Shown here: positions 32,824-44,951 of the stretch, one piece after another
Numbering within the stretch: position 1 is the first letter of the stretch
Layout: each line of letters starts with the position of its first letter
DNA from: Paramacrobiotus metropolitanus
Taxonomy: Eukaryota; Tardigrada; Eutardigrada; Parachela; Macrobiotidae
Assembly: GCF_019649055.1 (NCBI RefSeq)
Contig: NW_026570244.1
Location: 1,240,001-1,304,000, forward strand
Length of the DNA: 64,000 nucleotides
Direction of reading: 5' to 3'
Translations under genes and position numbers: made by a program
The notes under the pieces: model-generated
What the model saw: only the letters and a program-made list of their open reading frames with translations
Database searches by the model: none
Told to the model about the DNA's origin: nothing

Positions 32824-35330
32824 TTACATTTCATTTATCAACAGTTTTGGGGCTTTTCCGGCGTTCGTTCTTCCAGTTCTGCGTAATTCCTCCGGTGGCT
32901 GTGCAGGCTTCGCAGCTTTCGGTGGTTTCACCTTACCGGATGGTAGAACTGTCGGCTGTACCTTTGGCGGCGCGACTGGTGCCGCCAGCGTCAGTTCCTG
33001 TGTGATGGGCGGAAAAGTTGGCTTCACTTCCGGCTGTACCATCACCTCGGGCTGTGGTTTAACCTCCGATTGCGGCTGCGTTGGTGACGTCGGCGTGCGC
33101 GCTCTGGCAGGCGAGACCGTCTTCTCCATTACTTTCGTCGGAGGAAATGTTACCGATGTCTCCACGGCCGTTTGACCATTCCCGGTATCTGCTTCCGTGT
33201 GTTCCGGCGTCTCCAACCAAAATCGAGGGCGTATTTCGTTTGCATGTCGCCTCCACAGCAGATCGCTCACTTGCACCTCCCAAATCAGCCGGCTTTCGCG
33301 CTTAATCAGCTTGCCACTGATCCAGTCCACTGCACGGCTTGGGCGATAGTCTCGCACCAGGACCAAATCACCCAACCGGAAGTCTTTCTTCCTTGTGTGC
33401 TGGTCGAAGTTTCGGCGGTGGCGCTCCCTGTTTTCTCTGCCGTGGTCAGCAGCACAGGGACTAGCAGATCCAGCGTTGACCGCATCTTCCGGCCCAAAAA
33501 CAACTCAGCTGGCGTCTTCCCAGTCGTTGCGTGAGGCGCGTTACGGTAGCGCCAGAGGAACTCTCTCAGCGCAACCGGCAGGCGCTTCTGGTCGGCCATG
33601 AGCTTGGAGACGCCGTCCTTCACCGTCTGGACGTAGCGTTCCGCTTGGCCATTCGATTGGGGATGGCCCGGTGGCGTCCGAAAATGCCTAATGCCGTATT
33701 GCTGGCAGAATTCGCTGAACTGCTCGGACGTGAACTGTGTGCCGTTGTCTGACACTATCTCAGTACATGGCCCGTAGTGGCTGAACATGTCCAGCAAAGC
33801 CTCAATCACTGCGTCCGTGGTTGCATGTCGCATCGAGACCACTTCCGGCCACTTGGACATGCCGTCGACCACGACGAACAACATCGTGCCATGGAACGGT
33901 CCGGCGAAGTCAACATGGAGTCGTCTCCATGGTCCGACGGGCACTGGCCACTGTGACAGCGGGACCTTCGCCGTTTCTCCAGCACGTTCAGTGCATATAC
34001 GGCACGCTTTGGACACCCGCTCCACGTCCCGGTCCATGGACGGCCACCAACAGTACCCGCGGGCTTCACCCTTCATCTTTGCCGCTCCAAGGTGGCTTTC
34101 ATGCAGGTACGACAGTATCTGCGCTTGCAGCTTCTTCGGAATCACCGTCCGGGTGCCCCAGCACAGACACCCGTTCACTGTCACCAGTTCACTTTCTAGC
34201 CGCTTATACGGTCGCAGCCCTTCTCTCACGACGCTCGGCCATCCAGTCTGGACGTAATCCAGAACGATGCTGAGCTCCGCATCGGCGCAAGTCTCCTTTG
34301 CCACAGTTTCTACCGACACTGGTAACCGTCCCGCGTTCTCCGTGTGCACAGCATTGACTATGCTGTCCATTCCCAGGTTACCCAACTCGGTCAGCTCCGT
34401 GGAATGCAGTGGTAATCTGCTTAACCCGTCCGCCTGGCCGAACTCTTCTGTTCGCCTATACTCGATGGCAAAACTGTACGCCATCAGCATCAACGCCCAG
34501 CGCTGAAGGCGGTTCGCGGTCACCACCGGTATCCCTTTTCGGCCTCCAAACACGCTCAGCAGCGGCTTGTGGTCCGTCAGCAGGGTGAATTCCCTCCCAG
34601 CAATATACTGGTGGAATTTCTTGCACCCGAAGACCAGGGCGAGAGCTTCCTTCTCAATCTGCCCATATCTGGTCTCGGCGGCGTTAAGGCTCCGGGATGC
34701 GTGCGCAATCGGTCTTTCCGTACCGTCGGGGAACCGATGACACAGCACCGCTCCAATGCCGTACTGCGATGCGTCGGCTGCTACAATCAGCGGCATCGCC
34801 GGGTCGTAATGCACCAAGAACGTGGCTCGGGCAATCTCCTGCTTCAACTCCGCAAACTGCTCTTCGCATTGTTTTGACCACGCCCAGGTCACGTCAGCTT
34901 TCAGGAGGTTGTGGAAAACATGGCACTTCGCTGACAGATTCTTTACGAATTTGGCATAATGGTTGACCATGCCGAGGAATGCGCGCAGTTCACTTACGTT
35001 CTTCAGCGGACCCATATCCAGCAACGCCTTCACACGATTTCTCGAGATGTGGCGGCCACGACTGTCCACGATGAAGCCCAAATACTCCACAGACAGCTGC
35101 ATGAAATGACACTTGCTGCGCTTCAGCGTCAGTCCGTGTTCTGTCAACCGCGCCATGGCCTTTTTCGTGGTTTCGCAGGTGCCTTCATCCGTGGCGCCGG
35201 TGACGATGATATCGTCCAGGTATATGGCCACGCCTTCGCAGCCATGGAGAATCTGCTCCATGATTTGCTGGAATATGCTGGGCCCACTGGCGACGCCGAA
35301 CGGCAGTCGGTTATACCGAAACATGCTATG
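32824..35330 (-). mobile_element. pol: 5'-truncated, frameshifted Ty3/gypsy (Mag-like) pol
   Basis: Read on -, the frame 35,324-33,306 (672 codons) starts in mid reverse transcriptase: FRYNRLPFGVASGPSIFQQI, then the YLDD active site. Next come RNase H (LLTDHKPLLSVFGG, ANRLQRWALMLMAYSFAIEY, ADGLSRLP) and integrase, with the zinc-binding H-H-C-C (HESHLG, CRICTE) and the D,D-35-E residues in LHVDFAGPF, VSDNGTQFTS and NGQAERYVQ. Near 33,465 one base is lost; the integrase C-terminus continues in the frame 33,375-32,824 (GDLVLVRDYR, VSDLLWRRHANEIRPRF, then a Pro-rich tail). Gag, protease and the front of RT are missing; the break coincides with the hairpin repeat at 35,334. The sequence resembles the Mag/K02A2.6-like clade. 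Confidence 0.9.
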
Positions 35331-35333
35331 CTG

Positions 35334-35519
35334 TAATATTAGTCACGTTGCGCAAACGCACTTCTGGTGGCAATTGCTGGTTGCTCGTAGCTTTTAACGC
35401 CTTTTATCCTGTCTGTGCTCTATCTACGATAAACAGAGGACAGGCAGGATTAGGGGCAATAAAAGCTACGAGCTACAAGCAACTGCCACCAGAAGTGCGT
35501 TTGCGCAACGTGACTATTA
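35334..35519. mobile_element. Hairpin MITE at the pol truncation point
   Basis: A 186-bp near-palindrome. The left arm starts TAATATTAGTCACGTTGCGC and the right arm ends GCGCAACGTGACTATTA; the arms pair over about 62 bases with few mismatches, and the loop contains a further imperfect inverted pair (TCCTGTCTGTGCTC / GAGGACAGGCAGGA). No ORF. A TA-type target is possible (the arms begin TA), but the flanks are not comparable because pol does not continue on the far side. Confidence 0.75.
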
Positions 35520-35695
35520 GCCTGTATACTCGTAGCAAAGATTCAACGACGATCTACAATCTACAATACAATATGGAATCGTAGAAAGATAGATACAGAG
35601 TATTACAAGAAAAGTAAGATATTATTGTCAAGGAAAAGATCTATATTACAACGGAAACCCCCGTACGATCTGATCAGAACAAACCAACAAATTAA

Positions 35696-36283
35696 TCGAA
35701 AAACTGTGCGAAGTGCCACATGCCTGTTGATAAATATGGCCACCACGGCCTATCGTGCCCTTTCTCCGCCGGAAGACACCCACGCCATGGTGGTCTAAAC
35801 AACATCGTTTGCAGAGCACTGGTGTCCGCCGGTATTCCTGCCAAGATGGAGCCTCGCGGAACATCCCACACGTCAGAACGTCGCCCTGATGGATGCACCA
35901 CGTTCGCTTGGAAACGCGGCTTGTGTTTAGCATGGGATGTGACCTGTGTGGACACGGTAGCCAAATCCCACCTAAAATCCACGTCGGTGACCGCGGGATC
36001 TGCTGCCGAACAAGCGGAAAGTAGGAAACGCCAACTGTATTCGTATCTCGAAGGGCGGTACGACTTTGCGGCATTAGCCTTTGAAACGCATGGTCCATGG
36101 GGGAAATCGTCAATCAGTAAAGTAAAAGAAATTGGTAAACGGCTCGCAGATCATACCGGCGAACCCCGATCTCACGAGTTTTTTTGTCAACGCCTATCTC
36201 TGGAGATCCAACGGGGCAACGCCGCTTCCGTACTCGGAACCATGGAAGGGCTAGCTGCGCTAAATGAATTGTTTTTGGTGTGA
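35696..36283 (+). mobile_element. LINE-type element, C-terminal coding fragment
   Basis: Open from 35,696 to the TGA ending 36,283. Begins with a zinc-binding pattern C-x2-C...H-H-x4-C (CAKCHMPVDKYGHHGLSC), then SAGRHPRH, ERRPDGCTTFAW, LCLAWDVTCVDTVAKSHL, FETHGPWG and FFCQRLSLEIQRGNAASVLG, ending NELFLV. The RPDG...WDVTCVDT spacing looks like a PD-(D/E)xK-type nuclease core (inference). From memory, similar C-termini follow reverse transcriptases in many marine-invertebrate retroelements. The upstream RT is absent, so the copy is 5'-truncated. Shorter tails of the same family occur at 7,290, 7,957, 19,838 and 41,452. Confidence 0.65.
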
Positions 36284-37276
36284 TAACGACCGTTTTTGAC
36301 TCTCGAATGTACTCATGCTTTGTGAAATAAAAATTTATCGCGATGGAGATGTGGTACAACACGTTTATTAAATAACTCCGACAGATCGAAAAACACCTAA
36401 CGCCATTCGATTCTGCATGTCTCGAAACTGTGTCACATGCATTTTGTTTTGGTACTTAATTATCCGCTCCGGCTCTCGTGCACAGACGCCGGTGCCGTGT
36501 GGCGAGGAACGGCAGGAGAAAATATGATACTCGGCAAATAACTTTATTACTGTACCAAAACTGAAATGCTAATACTAAACGGAAATATCGTACATAACAG
36601 TCTTATGATCATGATCTTATGATCTTATATACTCGCGAATACGGGGCGGGACAGATATGCTGGAGCAAACATAGAGGCGTATCATACAAGTACCAGAGAG
36701 TGACGATTCCCTTCACAAGTACGTGAAAATTTTTGCGCTATTGTTACAAGTTTTATAGATGTGTTATTAATTCTTCATTACTTATTAATTTTTGTGATTT
36801 TGACTGCGTTGCGCCAGCCATGGCCCATGGGGCATGGACCGATCCAGCTGTCAAGCAACAACGTAACCTGAAGCACGCGTGCGGTGACATATGGCACCGC
36901 TGCAAACTATGTATAACGGAGTAAGTACTTAATACCATTAATACTACTACTCATAGTTACTGTGCTGTTCTGCCTTTAAATATAATTTTGCGTTAACAAG
37001 CCGTCACAAGCTTTACATGTAATATATCTCATACTTAATATCTGTATACCGAATAATTCATAATATTATGTTAGGTAGGAAGTAGAATGAATGCTGCTTT
37101 GTTCCTTTGTTTAATTATAAGGGGCAAATTGGTTGCCAGTTGCCAACGACGTGGTAAAATTATCGTAGATTTGCGATGGAGTTGCTATCATAATTTGCTG
37201 TTCAAACAGCTATAATAAGCAGTACAGTATACACTCTCTTATAAAAGGTGTGTTGCTTTGGTGTATGTGGATCAGC
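36284..37276. other. Intergenic region upstream of copy A of unit 2
   Basis: No gene supported. AT-rich, with the promoter of the gene starting at 37,277 expected here; no core element is clear beyond AT-rich text (TATAATAAGC near 37,210). The short open frames on both strands lack protein-like features. Confidence 0.4.
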
Positions 37277-40200
37277 ATGGAAGTTGGCAGAAATCTGTCT
37301 CCGTTTCGACGGCTGTTGCGTTGCGCTGATGGATTCAGCTATCAGAATACGGTTGCTCTGTGGAACCAGGCCGGTGCTTGGTGGCTGGGATATTTACAGG
37401 TTAGGCCATAAGTAAGCATTTACACAAGCGCAAATGTGTCCGCAGTCGTAGAACCTGCAAGTCTGAATAACTACTTGGTGCAGAAGAACTTATTAACATT
37501 TATATCGGCAAACATACTTGCTTGGAGAAGTCCTAGCGGTTACTCGTACGTATACATATCGTAATAGTTTTCATGAAACAATAAATTGTTAGATCTTCTA
37601 GGCGACAGTGTTTGGTGTAAGGTAGTCTATATATTTTATCCAATGTTAACACGAAACTACTACCTGGAACAACTTTTGTGCGTGGCGCGAAGGCCACGAA
37701 CGTAACTGCGAAAACTGCTGGAAATTTCAAGAAGTGTGCTGCTTCAGATTGTAGACTTATAGTAAATTACTTATCGTTAATTCAAACGAAGATGCAGGTA
37801 CCAAATTCAAAGATAATTAATTAACATAAATTCCATAATTGATAGAAGTTTGTGTTCAAAGCCGACGCATATTTTACATATAAATATTTTCCTGTGAAAT
37901 TCGAAGAAAATTCTGTGGAACAGTGTAAACTGTTACATGCAGCAACTTTACATTCATAAAGTTGCTGTTGCTGTCTGTTAGTACATGTCAAGCCCAATAA
38001 ACCCGTAATTATGTATGTAGACCGAAAGCTGTTTTTTAAAAAGCAACGATTTTACCATACACTTATCCGGTAAGTATTGTACCTAGTGATCGCGAAGCCT
38101 TCAGGTAATAACCACTTTTGGTACAGCATTTAAATTTTCACCCATTTTAGTACGCCATCTCTCGGCAACCGGATGCTGCGCGCGCAAATTGTTTTTTGTA
38201 CCATGCATACAAATCATTTAGCTTTAGAATGACATAAAGTGATATTACAAAAAGTGATTCTGAGTGCGCGAAAGCGAAAGTTTGAGTGTATGTATCCCAT
38301 TTCTGCCGAGCCATTTCCTTATCTTCTTGAAACTGCTGCAAAAGACACATGACCATAAAGTCGAAAGTGAACCAATATCGGATTTACAGCATTTTTTTCC
38401 GATTTTAAAATGAATTTTAAGAAATTTTTAAAAAATCATTTAAAATTCATTATGGGAAAGTGCTATGAACCTGAAATTGGTTCATTTTCGACTTTATGGC
38501 CATGTGTCTTTTGCAGCAAAGTTTCAAGAAGATCGGGTAATTACCAGACTTTTGGTACACGACAATGCATTTAACTTTTCACCCATTTTAGAACGCCATA
38601 TCTCGGCAACCGGATGTTGCGCGCGCAAACGGTTTTCAGAACAATGTATACAAATCATTTAGCTTTTGAATTACTTAAAGTATTATCAAAAAGTGATTTG
38701 GAGTGCGCGAAAGCTTGAGTTTTAGTGTATGTATCCCATTTTTGACGCTATGTACCGGGCCATTGTCCTCAAGATAGCAAAGCCATGTGTCAAGTACAAA
38801 CTGTGCAATCAATGATGCAGCAACAAAAATGAGTCAGTTACTGTAGTTATTAATTAGATGGTCAGTGGCCCATTCTGGAATTTATTGTCCGAAAAATAAA
38901 GGCAGTCTCCGAAATAACGGCACCTCCCGAAATAAGCGCACCTGCTGCATGATATTCGAATATTAGCCGCCCAGTGCGCCGGTGTGCGTACGAGTTTACT
39001 TACTGTAATTTTGCGTCGATTTCGCGAAATCGACAACTAATCACCAGGAATTCCTGGATCCTGCAGTATCTTACAGTATACGCTAATTTACACTTTTACA
39101 GCGCACGCTTTTACCATGATGTATTAAAATAATAAAATCGACCTAAAGAATGCCCCTGCCACAGAGATGTAACATAATATGCACTCGCCAGGTAATAAGC
39201 TTTTGTGGTGCGCAAGAATGAACTGTATAATTAAATGTGCGACTGGTGCAGCATAATGGGCAACGTAAATTTCGCATGCAAGACTACGGCAAAAGCTACC
39301 CGATACAGGAGTATGCTAAACGTAATAAACCTAAAACCTTGAATATTGTGTGCAAATAATAAGCTTGTTCTCATAAGTCATAACCTAAAAATTTAATGCA
39401 ACAGAGCCTCTAGAGTAGAGTATGTTGTACATGGTTAGTACACTGGTTACGTACTGCCAGTAGTCAGTACCTCGCGATTATGAATGTTGTAATCGCTATT
39501 TAAGCCAATCTAGCTTCATTCGCGCTCGACTTGCAGCTTTATGTGTAGTAGAGTATGTCATGCAGTATCATCGTGTTTAATATATTTCGCAGGATATTAC
39601 GGCCGACGGGAATTCTGCGTACGTGGAATTCGACTCCACGAAGACCAGTGCGCGCTGGATTCCGACGTGCTTCATTTGGCATTTGCCGTTTGTCTTTGAC
39701 AACCGGTTGCTGGTAGGGTGGAAGAATATGCCGGTGTGGGTTGCGTTACGCGATGAAGTGGACGGGCCGCTGCGGTTTCGCCCGGCAACTCTGCTGGGCT
39801 ACGCTGGTCGTAAGGAAACGGGAATTCCTACTTAGATAATTTTGTAGTAAAGACCCTTAGCATTTTGATTAAGCAAATCAGGCACTTTTAAGTTTTATGG
39901 GCGATGATTATTATCTATTATCGTACCAGTGACCACTGACACTCGCGCTTCCGGTCTACTGAAAGGCCGGCACCGTGTGCTAATCGCAGACGGGCCACGA
40001 ATCGACGTCCCGTTAATTGTAAGTTGTTTTCAGTGTGCCGCGTGTATTGCGTAAGGACGGAGATTCGTGGCGTGAACGGCCGCTGCCCAGTTGCAAGCGT
40101 TGAAGTGGTGGACCGCTGTCAGATTGTCGCAAAGCTCCCGTCCGGCGAAATGCCTAATGTGCCTATCCAGGATGGAAGAAACGTGTTGACCTACACAAAG

Positions 40201-43200
40201 TACATTATCAATTTTCCCGGAGCAGAGTCCGTTCTTCAAGAGGCGCCCGATGTGTACCGCATCATCACTCATTTTCATAAAGGCTATTACGAGCTTCATC
40301 AGGATGTTGACCGATTGTCGGACGGCTGTCGATTTCACCTTAAATTGGGCTCGAAGGCGTGTACCTTTGTGGTCATCGCTCAGACCAAGGACATACCCCT
40401 TCGGCAGCAAATAGCAGAGTCTCTGCAGCGCGTACTGCAACGACACTTGAGCGGTCGGGCTGATTTACCGCCTTTGAGTTACCGGAACAGCATCGCCGCT
40501 GAATTAGCGTGGGGAACTGGAGATGCTGCAGGTGCGCCGTGTGACGCTAATGTTGTACGGTACTTGTAGCACCAGCCTAGAACATGTGTTATATTATACA
40601 CAATTACATATTTACTGTATTGTCAGCGAGTAGTGTATGTACAATACGTATACAGTATCTTCAACACTGTCGGCAGAAATTCACATTAACGTGGCGGAGT
40701 GTTCGCTAATGTTATCGCTTTAATTCAGCTTCTAAAAATAGCCCTAAAAAAGCTTAATTCGTAACCGACGATTATTATTTTACAGAAACCAGCAACTCTT
40801 GTCCAGAAGCCTGTATTTGGCATCTTCCGCATTTGATTCTAAGCGAAATATTCGCTTACATGGACCTGCAATACGTACTGCAGCTTAAGCGGTCAGTCTC
40901 ATTTGCGAACTCTTACCTACCTGTTGACCGGCGGTGTTGTATGACTTGCGAAAGTTACAGAAATGTTCTAACTTTTGCGCAGTCCAGCATTCGGAAGTAC
41001 TTTTTACTGGAATATGTTCGCTTAGTGTTGTGGCTGCAGAAGCCTGAAAGGAGCGAGAGGTACTTACACATTGCACAGAGGACGGAGGTAGACAGGAAAT
41101 GCGCGTTTGTGGCCGACCCGAAAACCACCTTCTGCTGGCGACACACGCGCAGTCCCATCCTCTTCGCTCTTGGAATCGACGCTCATGCAGATACCCAGCT
41201 GCGTGAGCGCGGGCCGGTGGCTCAACAGAAAAGCAGAATTTCAGTCTCTAGTTAGCGCCCTTAGATACGGAACTCCTGATTTGTTCGCACTTCACAGTGT
41301 AATGGCAGTTATGGAACATAGAACCTCTTTACAGTTCGCCAAATTCAAAACTTTGCGAATATCCGTGCTCTGTGTACCACTCTCCATTTATTCTAATGTG
41401 AAATTGATTTCTCCATATGTACAAGGCGAGCTTCGCTCAACTAATATATGATCAAATGAAGAATTTGTTCCAATTAACATGGGAAGGGACTGTGCACAAA
41501 ACACTCACAGCATTACCACGCATAATCTCCAAACTTAAACGTTGAAACAAAAAACAGGTAGAGCGGCTCTCGCCCGTCCTTATATCCATTGTGCTATGAA
41601 CACTTACCGTATATTCGATTGTGTAGCAGGTCAGTTGTTTGCTTAGGGTTTGCTCCTTGTGGCATGCAGTAATAACCGATCCACGGACCCGCAACGAACA
41701 CATCGTAATCAGTGTCCACGACTGCATTTTCACGGAATGCGTCGACAGCAACAACTGCTACAGAGTGGCCTTCTTGCTGCATCATACCGTCCGCTCAACA
41801 ACCAAGAGCCTCACCATCGTTGGCCCTGGAACTCCCGACCACACATTCTTTCTACAGCCTTGGCTAGACGCGGCGGATATTCGACTACCCATGGTGGTTA
41901 TAAAAGACGCCAACTTTCAGTGGACTAACCGGAGATACGATGAATGTTCCGCCCTGAAGCACAGCATCATGCACCGTATACGCCCCTTTAAAGACCACTG
42001 CCACACGCTGCTCCTGCACAACTTCACCGTATCCACGCTCTTTTGCCGGAACTTGAATGATCTGCTGCATATGGATTACGAGGATTTAGTGCCGCTACCG
42101 GACTGTGAACGGCGATGGATGGTACCGAGATCGGATGTCCTGCGAAGGGCGCACGGAAACCTGCTGTCCATGGATACTGCGCAGATCACACTGCACCGGC
42201 TCATTCTGCCCTGCCGCAACGGCTGGGATGAGGTCATGAGCCGGCTCATGTGCGCCATCGACGCCCAGTTCCCTAGGTCGGCGGTGAGTGCCGATGTTTA
42301 CGCGAAAGTGCAGACGGTCCACGCGCGGTGGGTGGAGAACCTCAGCTACCCGGACCAATGGCAGCGCATTCGCCAGCTGCTGAACGTGTAAGTGCATATA
42401 GTATGTCTACAGTACAAGTATGCTGAGTATGCTGTATATTATTATTATTATTACATCAGGAGCAGACAACCCGCTAAACGGGGCTTAAACGGCTGGTCGG
42501 CAAAAAGCTAAACAAATGAGAATTGCTAAGACAGATCAACAGTCCGGAGAGCAAATTTGAAAAATCCCACACCATCAACACTGAGTACCTGCATGTTAAC
42601 TTTTTGTATGCGGTCAGTGATATTCTTTAGCCGCATAGCCAGCGTCCCTTCTCCGATCTTTTTCTTCGCACGGGCAGCAATTCTCGTCGGGTTCTGCAGG
42701 TTGAACCGCGCTCCGAACTCCGTGAAATCGATCATTTCGACCATATACCTCGGCGGACGGTATGCTTCGTGGTTACAGATCTTATTCAGCCAGACCGCTT
42801 CAGACTGGTTCCAACGGTCGTACACCGGCAGGATGCGTAGTTTCTGATACAGCTCGGGTGTAACCCGCTCCTTGTAATCAGAAATCGCCCGCAGTGCTTT
42901 CCGCTGTGCCCTGTCCAACTTGCCGCGTAAAGCCGAAGATGCCGGCGACCAAGTATCTGACCCGTAGTCAAGATGCGGTTGCACACAGGCATTGTAAAGG
43001 CTCCTACGCTGAGGCAGATCATTCGCGCGGTTGATCATTGCGATGCCGTAGTTGACTTTCCGCAGTACGTGGTCATAATGCGCGCTCCACTTTAGGTTGC
43101 GGTCAATGTGAACTCCCAGATACTTTACTGACTGTCCCGCTTCCATTAGGCGACCATTAATCATTACAGCAGGCGAGTGCTGGCTGTTCTTGGCTTCCGA

Positions 43201-44228
43201 GCAGATGTACATTAACTTGCACTTCTTCTCGTTGGTGCACAAGGTGTTGTCTGCCAGCCATGCCGTTACATTGTTAACTTGAACGGTCAGTTTCGCTGCT
43301 GCTTCTGTTTTGGTGGCACCGCATCCAAACAGCACGGTGTCGTCGACAAAACATTCTGCGTCGCTTCCGTTCGTCATGTCGTTTGTCTAGACCGTGAACA
43401 GTACGGGCGCCATCATTGTTCCTTGTGGCACCCCCGACCGCACTAGTAGCCAGTCAGAAACACGCGCGGTCGTTTTCACTCTCTGCTTGCGACTGGTTAA
43501 GTAGCCATGAAACCACTTCAGTACGTTTCCTTCGATACCAACCATTCGTAGTTTTTCAATTAGTCTGGCATGGGAAACTGAGTCAAACGCTTTTTTCAGG
43601 TCGAGAAAACATACAGCAGTGACTTGCCCCTTATCCATCGCCTTTCGCAACCTCTCTGAAACTTTAAGGAGCAGTGTTTCGCAGGAGTGGCCTTCCCTAA
43701 ATCCAGACTGCTTGTCGGAGAGGATGTTATTTCTGTTCAGGGCGGCCACCAGCTGATTCTGCACCAATTTCTCAAATGCTTTGGAGAGATTACAAACAAG
43801 AGAAACAGGGCGATAGTCATCCGGCTGTTGGACATTGGCTTGTTTCGGTATTGCGACAACATCTGCATTTTTGAATATGGCCGGATATACTCCGGACTTC
43901 AACGAGGCAATGATCATGCATATTAGCGGTTTCGTCAAGTGCATGCTGATATAATAATATATGTACTGTATCATGCCGTAAACAATCCAATAAAAAGAAT
44001 CTGTGTACTGTATGTATTATTGTTACCGGTATTCAGTATGACCAATTCCACATAGCATTGGCGGTGAAAACTGCTAGTGACAGTTGCTGTTCTGTCCATT
44101 GCAGATTCAGTGGATTCCAGTCCGACGGGACGCTGCTCCACTGGGACGCGCTGGACTTACGCAAACTGGAGGTGCGCGCACTGAGCCCGATGGTCCTGTT
44201 GGCCATCAGCGAGGTGTTTCTTGTGTGA
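37277..44228 (+). CDS. F-box gene, copy A of unit 2 (complete, 602 aa)
   Basis: Six exons in phase: 37277-37399, 39593-39809, 40034-40531, 40786-40891, 41647-42387, 44105-44228, totalling 1,809 nt. Exon 1 encodes MEVGRNLSPFRRLLRCADGF and ends WWLGYLQ, as in copy B. Exon 2 has YVEFDSTKTSARWI, VWVALRDEVDGP and LRFRPATLL. Exon 3 has VEVVDRCQIVAKLPSGEMP and LSDGCRFHLKL. The F-box is LILSEIFAYMDLQYVLQLKR joined to VCSLWHAVITDP (aa about 293-325). Exon 5 ends QWQRIRQLLNV-like text; exon 6 ends LLAISEVFLV. No disabling change seen. Intron 1 holds the palindromic repeat complex at 38.1-38.8 kb; intron 5 holds a LINE RT fragment on -. It is related to copy A of unit 1 at roughly 90% over the shared exons by eye. 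Confidence 0.85.
38140..38800. repeat. Repeat complex: direct repeats around a long palindrome
   Basis: A block with CGGCAACCGGATG, TGCGCGCGCAAA and GTGTATGTATCCCAT occurs twice in the same orientation (about 38,150-38,320 and 38,580-38,750). Between them lies a palindrome of about 215 bp (38,325-38,540). Its arms contain GACACATGACCATAAAGTCG / CGACTTTATGGCCATGTGTC and centre on TTTTAAAATGAATTTT. The same complex, reversed, starts right after the unit 2 breakpoint (63,470 to the window end). Non-coding; class unknown. Confidence 0.65.
41452..41565 (-). mobile_element. LINE 3'-end fragment in intron 4
   Basis: On -, the frame reads FLFQRLSLEIMRGNAVSVLC, then TVPSHVNWNKFFI and a stop at 41,452. 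It is the same C-terminus as the fragment at 35,696-36,283. It lies antisense to the F-box gene, inside its intron. Confidence 0.55.
42437..43974 (-). mobile_element. 5'-truncated jockey/CR1-like LINE, RT with one TAG
   Basis: Read on -: 43,974-43,387 has the RT core (DDYRPVSLVCNLSKAFEKLV, GFREGHSCE, FLDLKKAFDSVSHARLIEKL, RSGVPQGTMMAPVLF). A TAG at 43,387-43,389 sits where Tyr is expected. The same frame then continues to 42,526 with FVDDT (the xxDD catalytic motif), KYLGVHIDRNLKW, HLDYGSDTWSP and a C-terminal region. The 3' end runs into a (TAA)n tail on - (ATT repeats at 42,437-42,454). Endonuclease and ORF1 are absent. It is inserted in intron 5 of the F-box gene and absent from the same intron in unit 1. 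Confidence 0.85.
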
Positions 44229-44951
44229 CGCCGAAGAGTACCTGTTATGTTGTTTTCTACTGCTCTAAATAGAAACCTCGATATAATTAATACTGTTAGG
44301 AACAACGGTAAGGGATTGCCTGGATCGGCACTGCAACCGCATTGCAACCCCGGTCGGGCGTGCGCTCCAGTACTTTTGGCAGCGGCGGTTGAACTGGGGA
44401 ATGCGGTATAAATACCAGTATGGCGACACTGTAGCTTTATAGCTTAGAGCCTTTGTTTCACATGAACACTAGAAATGAATGTGCGAATTCGTCATCACAT
44501 GCAGTTGCACAGAAAATTAAGTATTTACTGTAAAAAAGAAAACTTTCAAACACGCAGCGCAAATAAATAAGGCAATGGCAACAAGCAGCTGCCTACTGCA
44601 GTCAGTATACTGCTATGTACCGCACTCCCGGGGTGGGTATACCGTATACGTATACCGGTATACGTACCGGCGTTCCCCTCTTCCTTATACTGTCACACAA
44701 GGATTTAATGATTGATTTATAATATTGTGAGACCCAGGTAGTTATGCTGTAGATAGCAGTTGCGTGCATATGGTACACTGACTGCAGGTTCACTGTCGAT
44801 AGAAAAAAGAGACACATGCACAGATTGAAACTAACTGGATGATAGTGGCGGGATAGGAAAGTCTCCACTAGGATAAAGAGCGGCTGCTTAAATAAATCGG
44901 GCCGGCAAGCGCAGGAGGAAACTAGCTGGGCACGTCATAGTCAAGCGCGGC

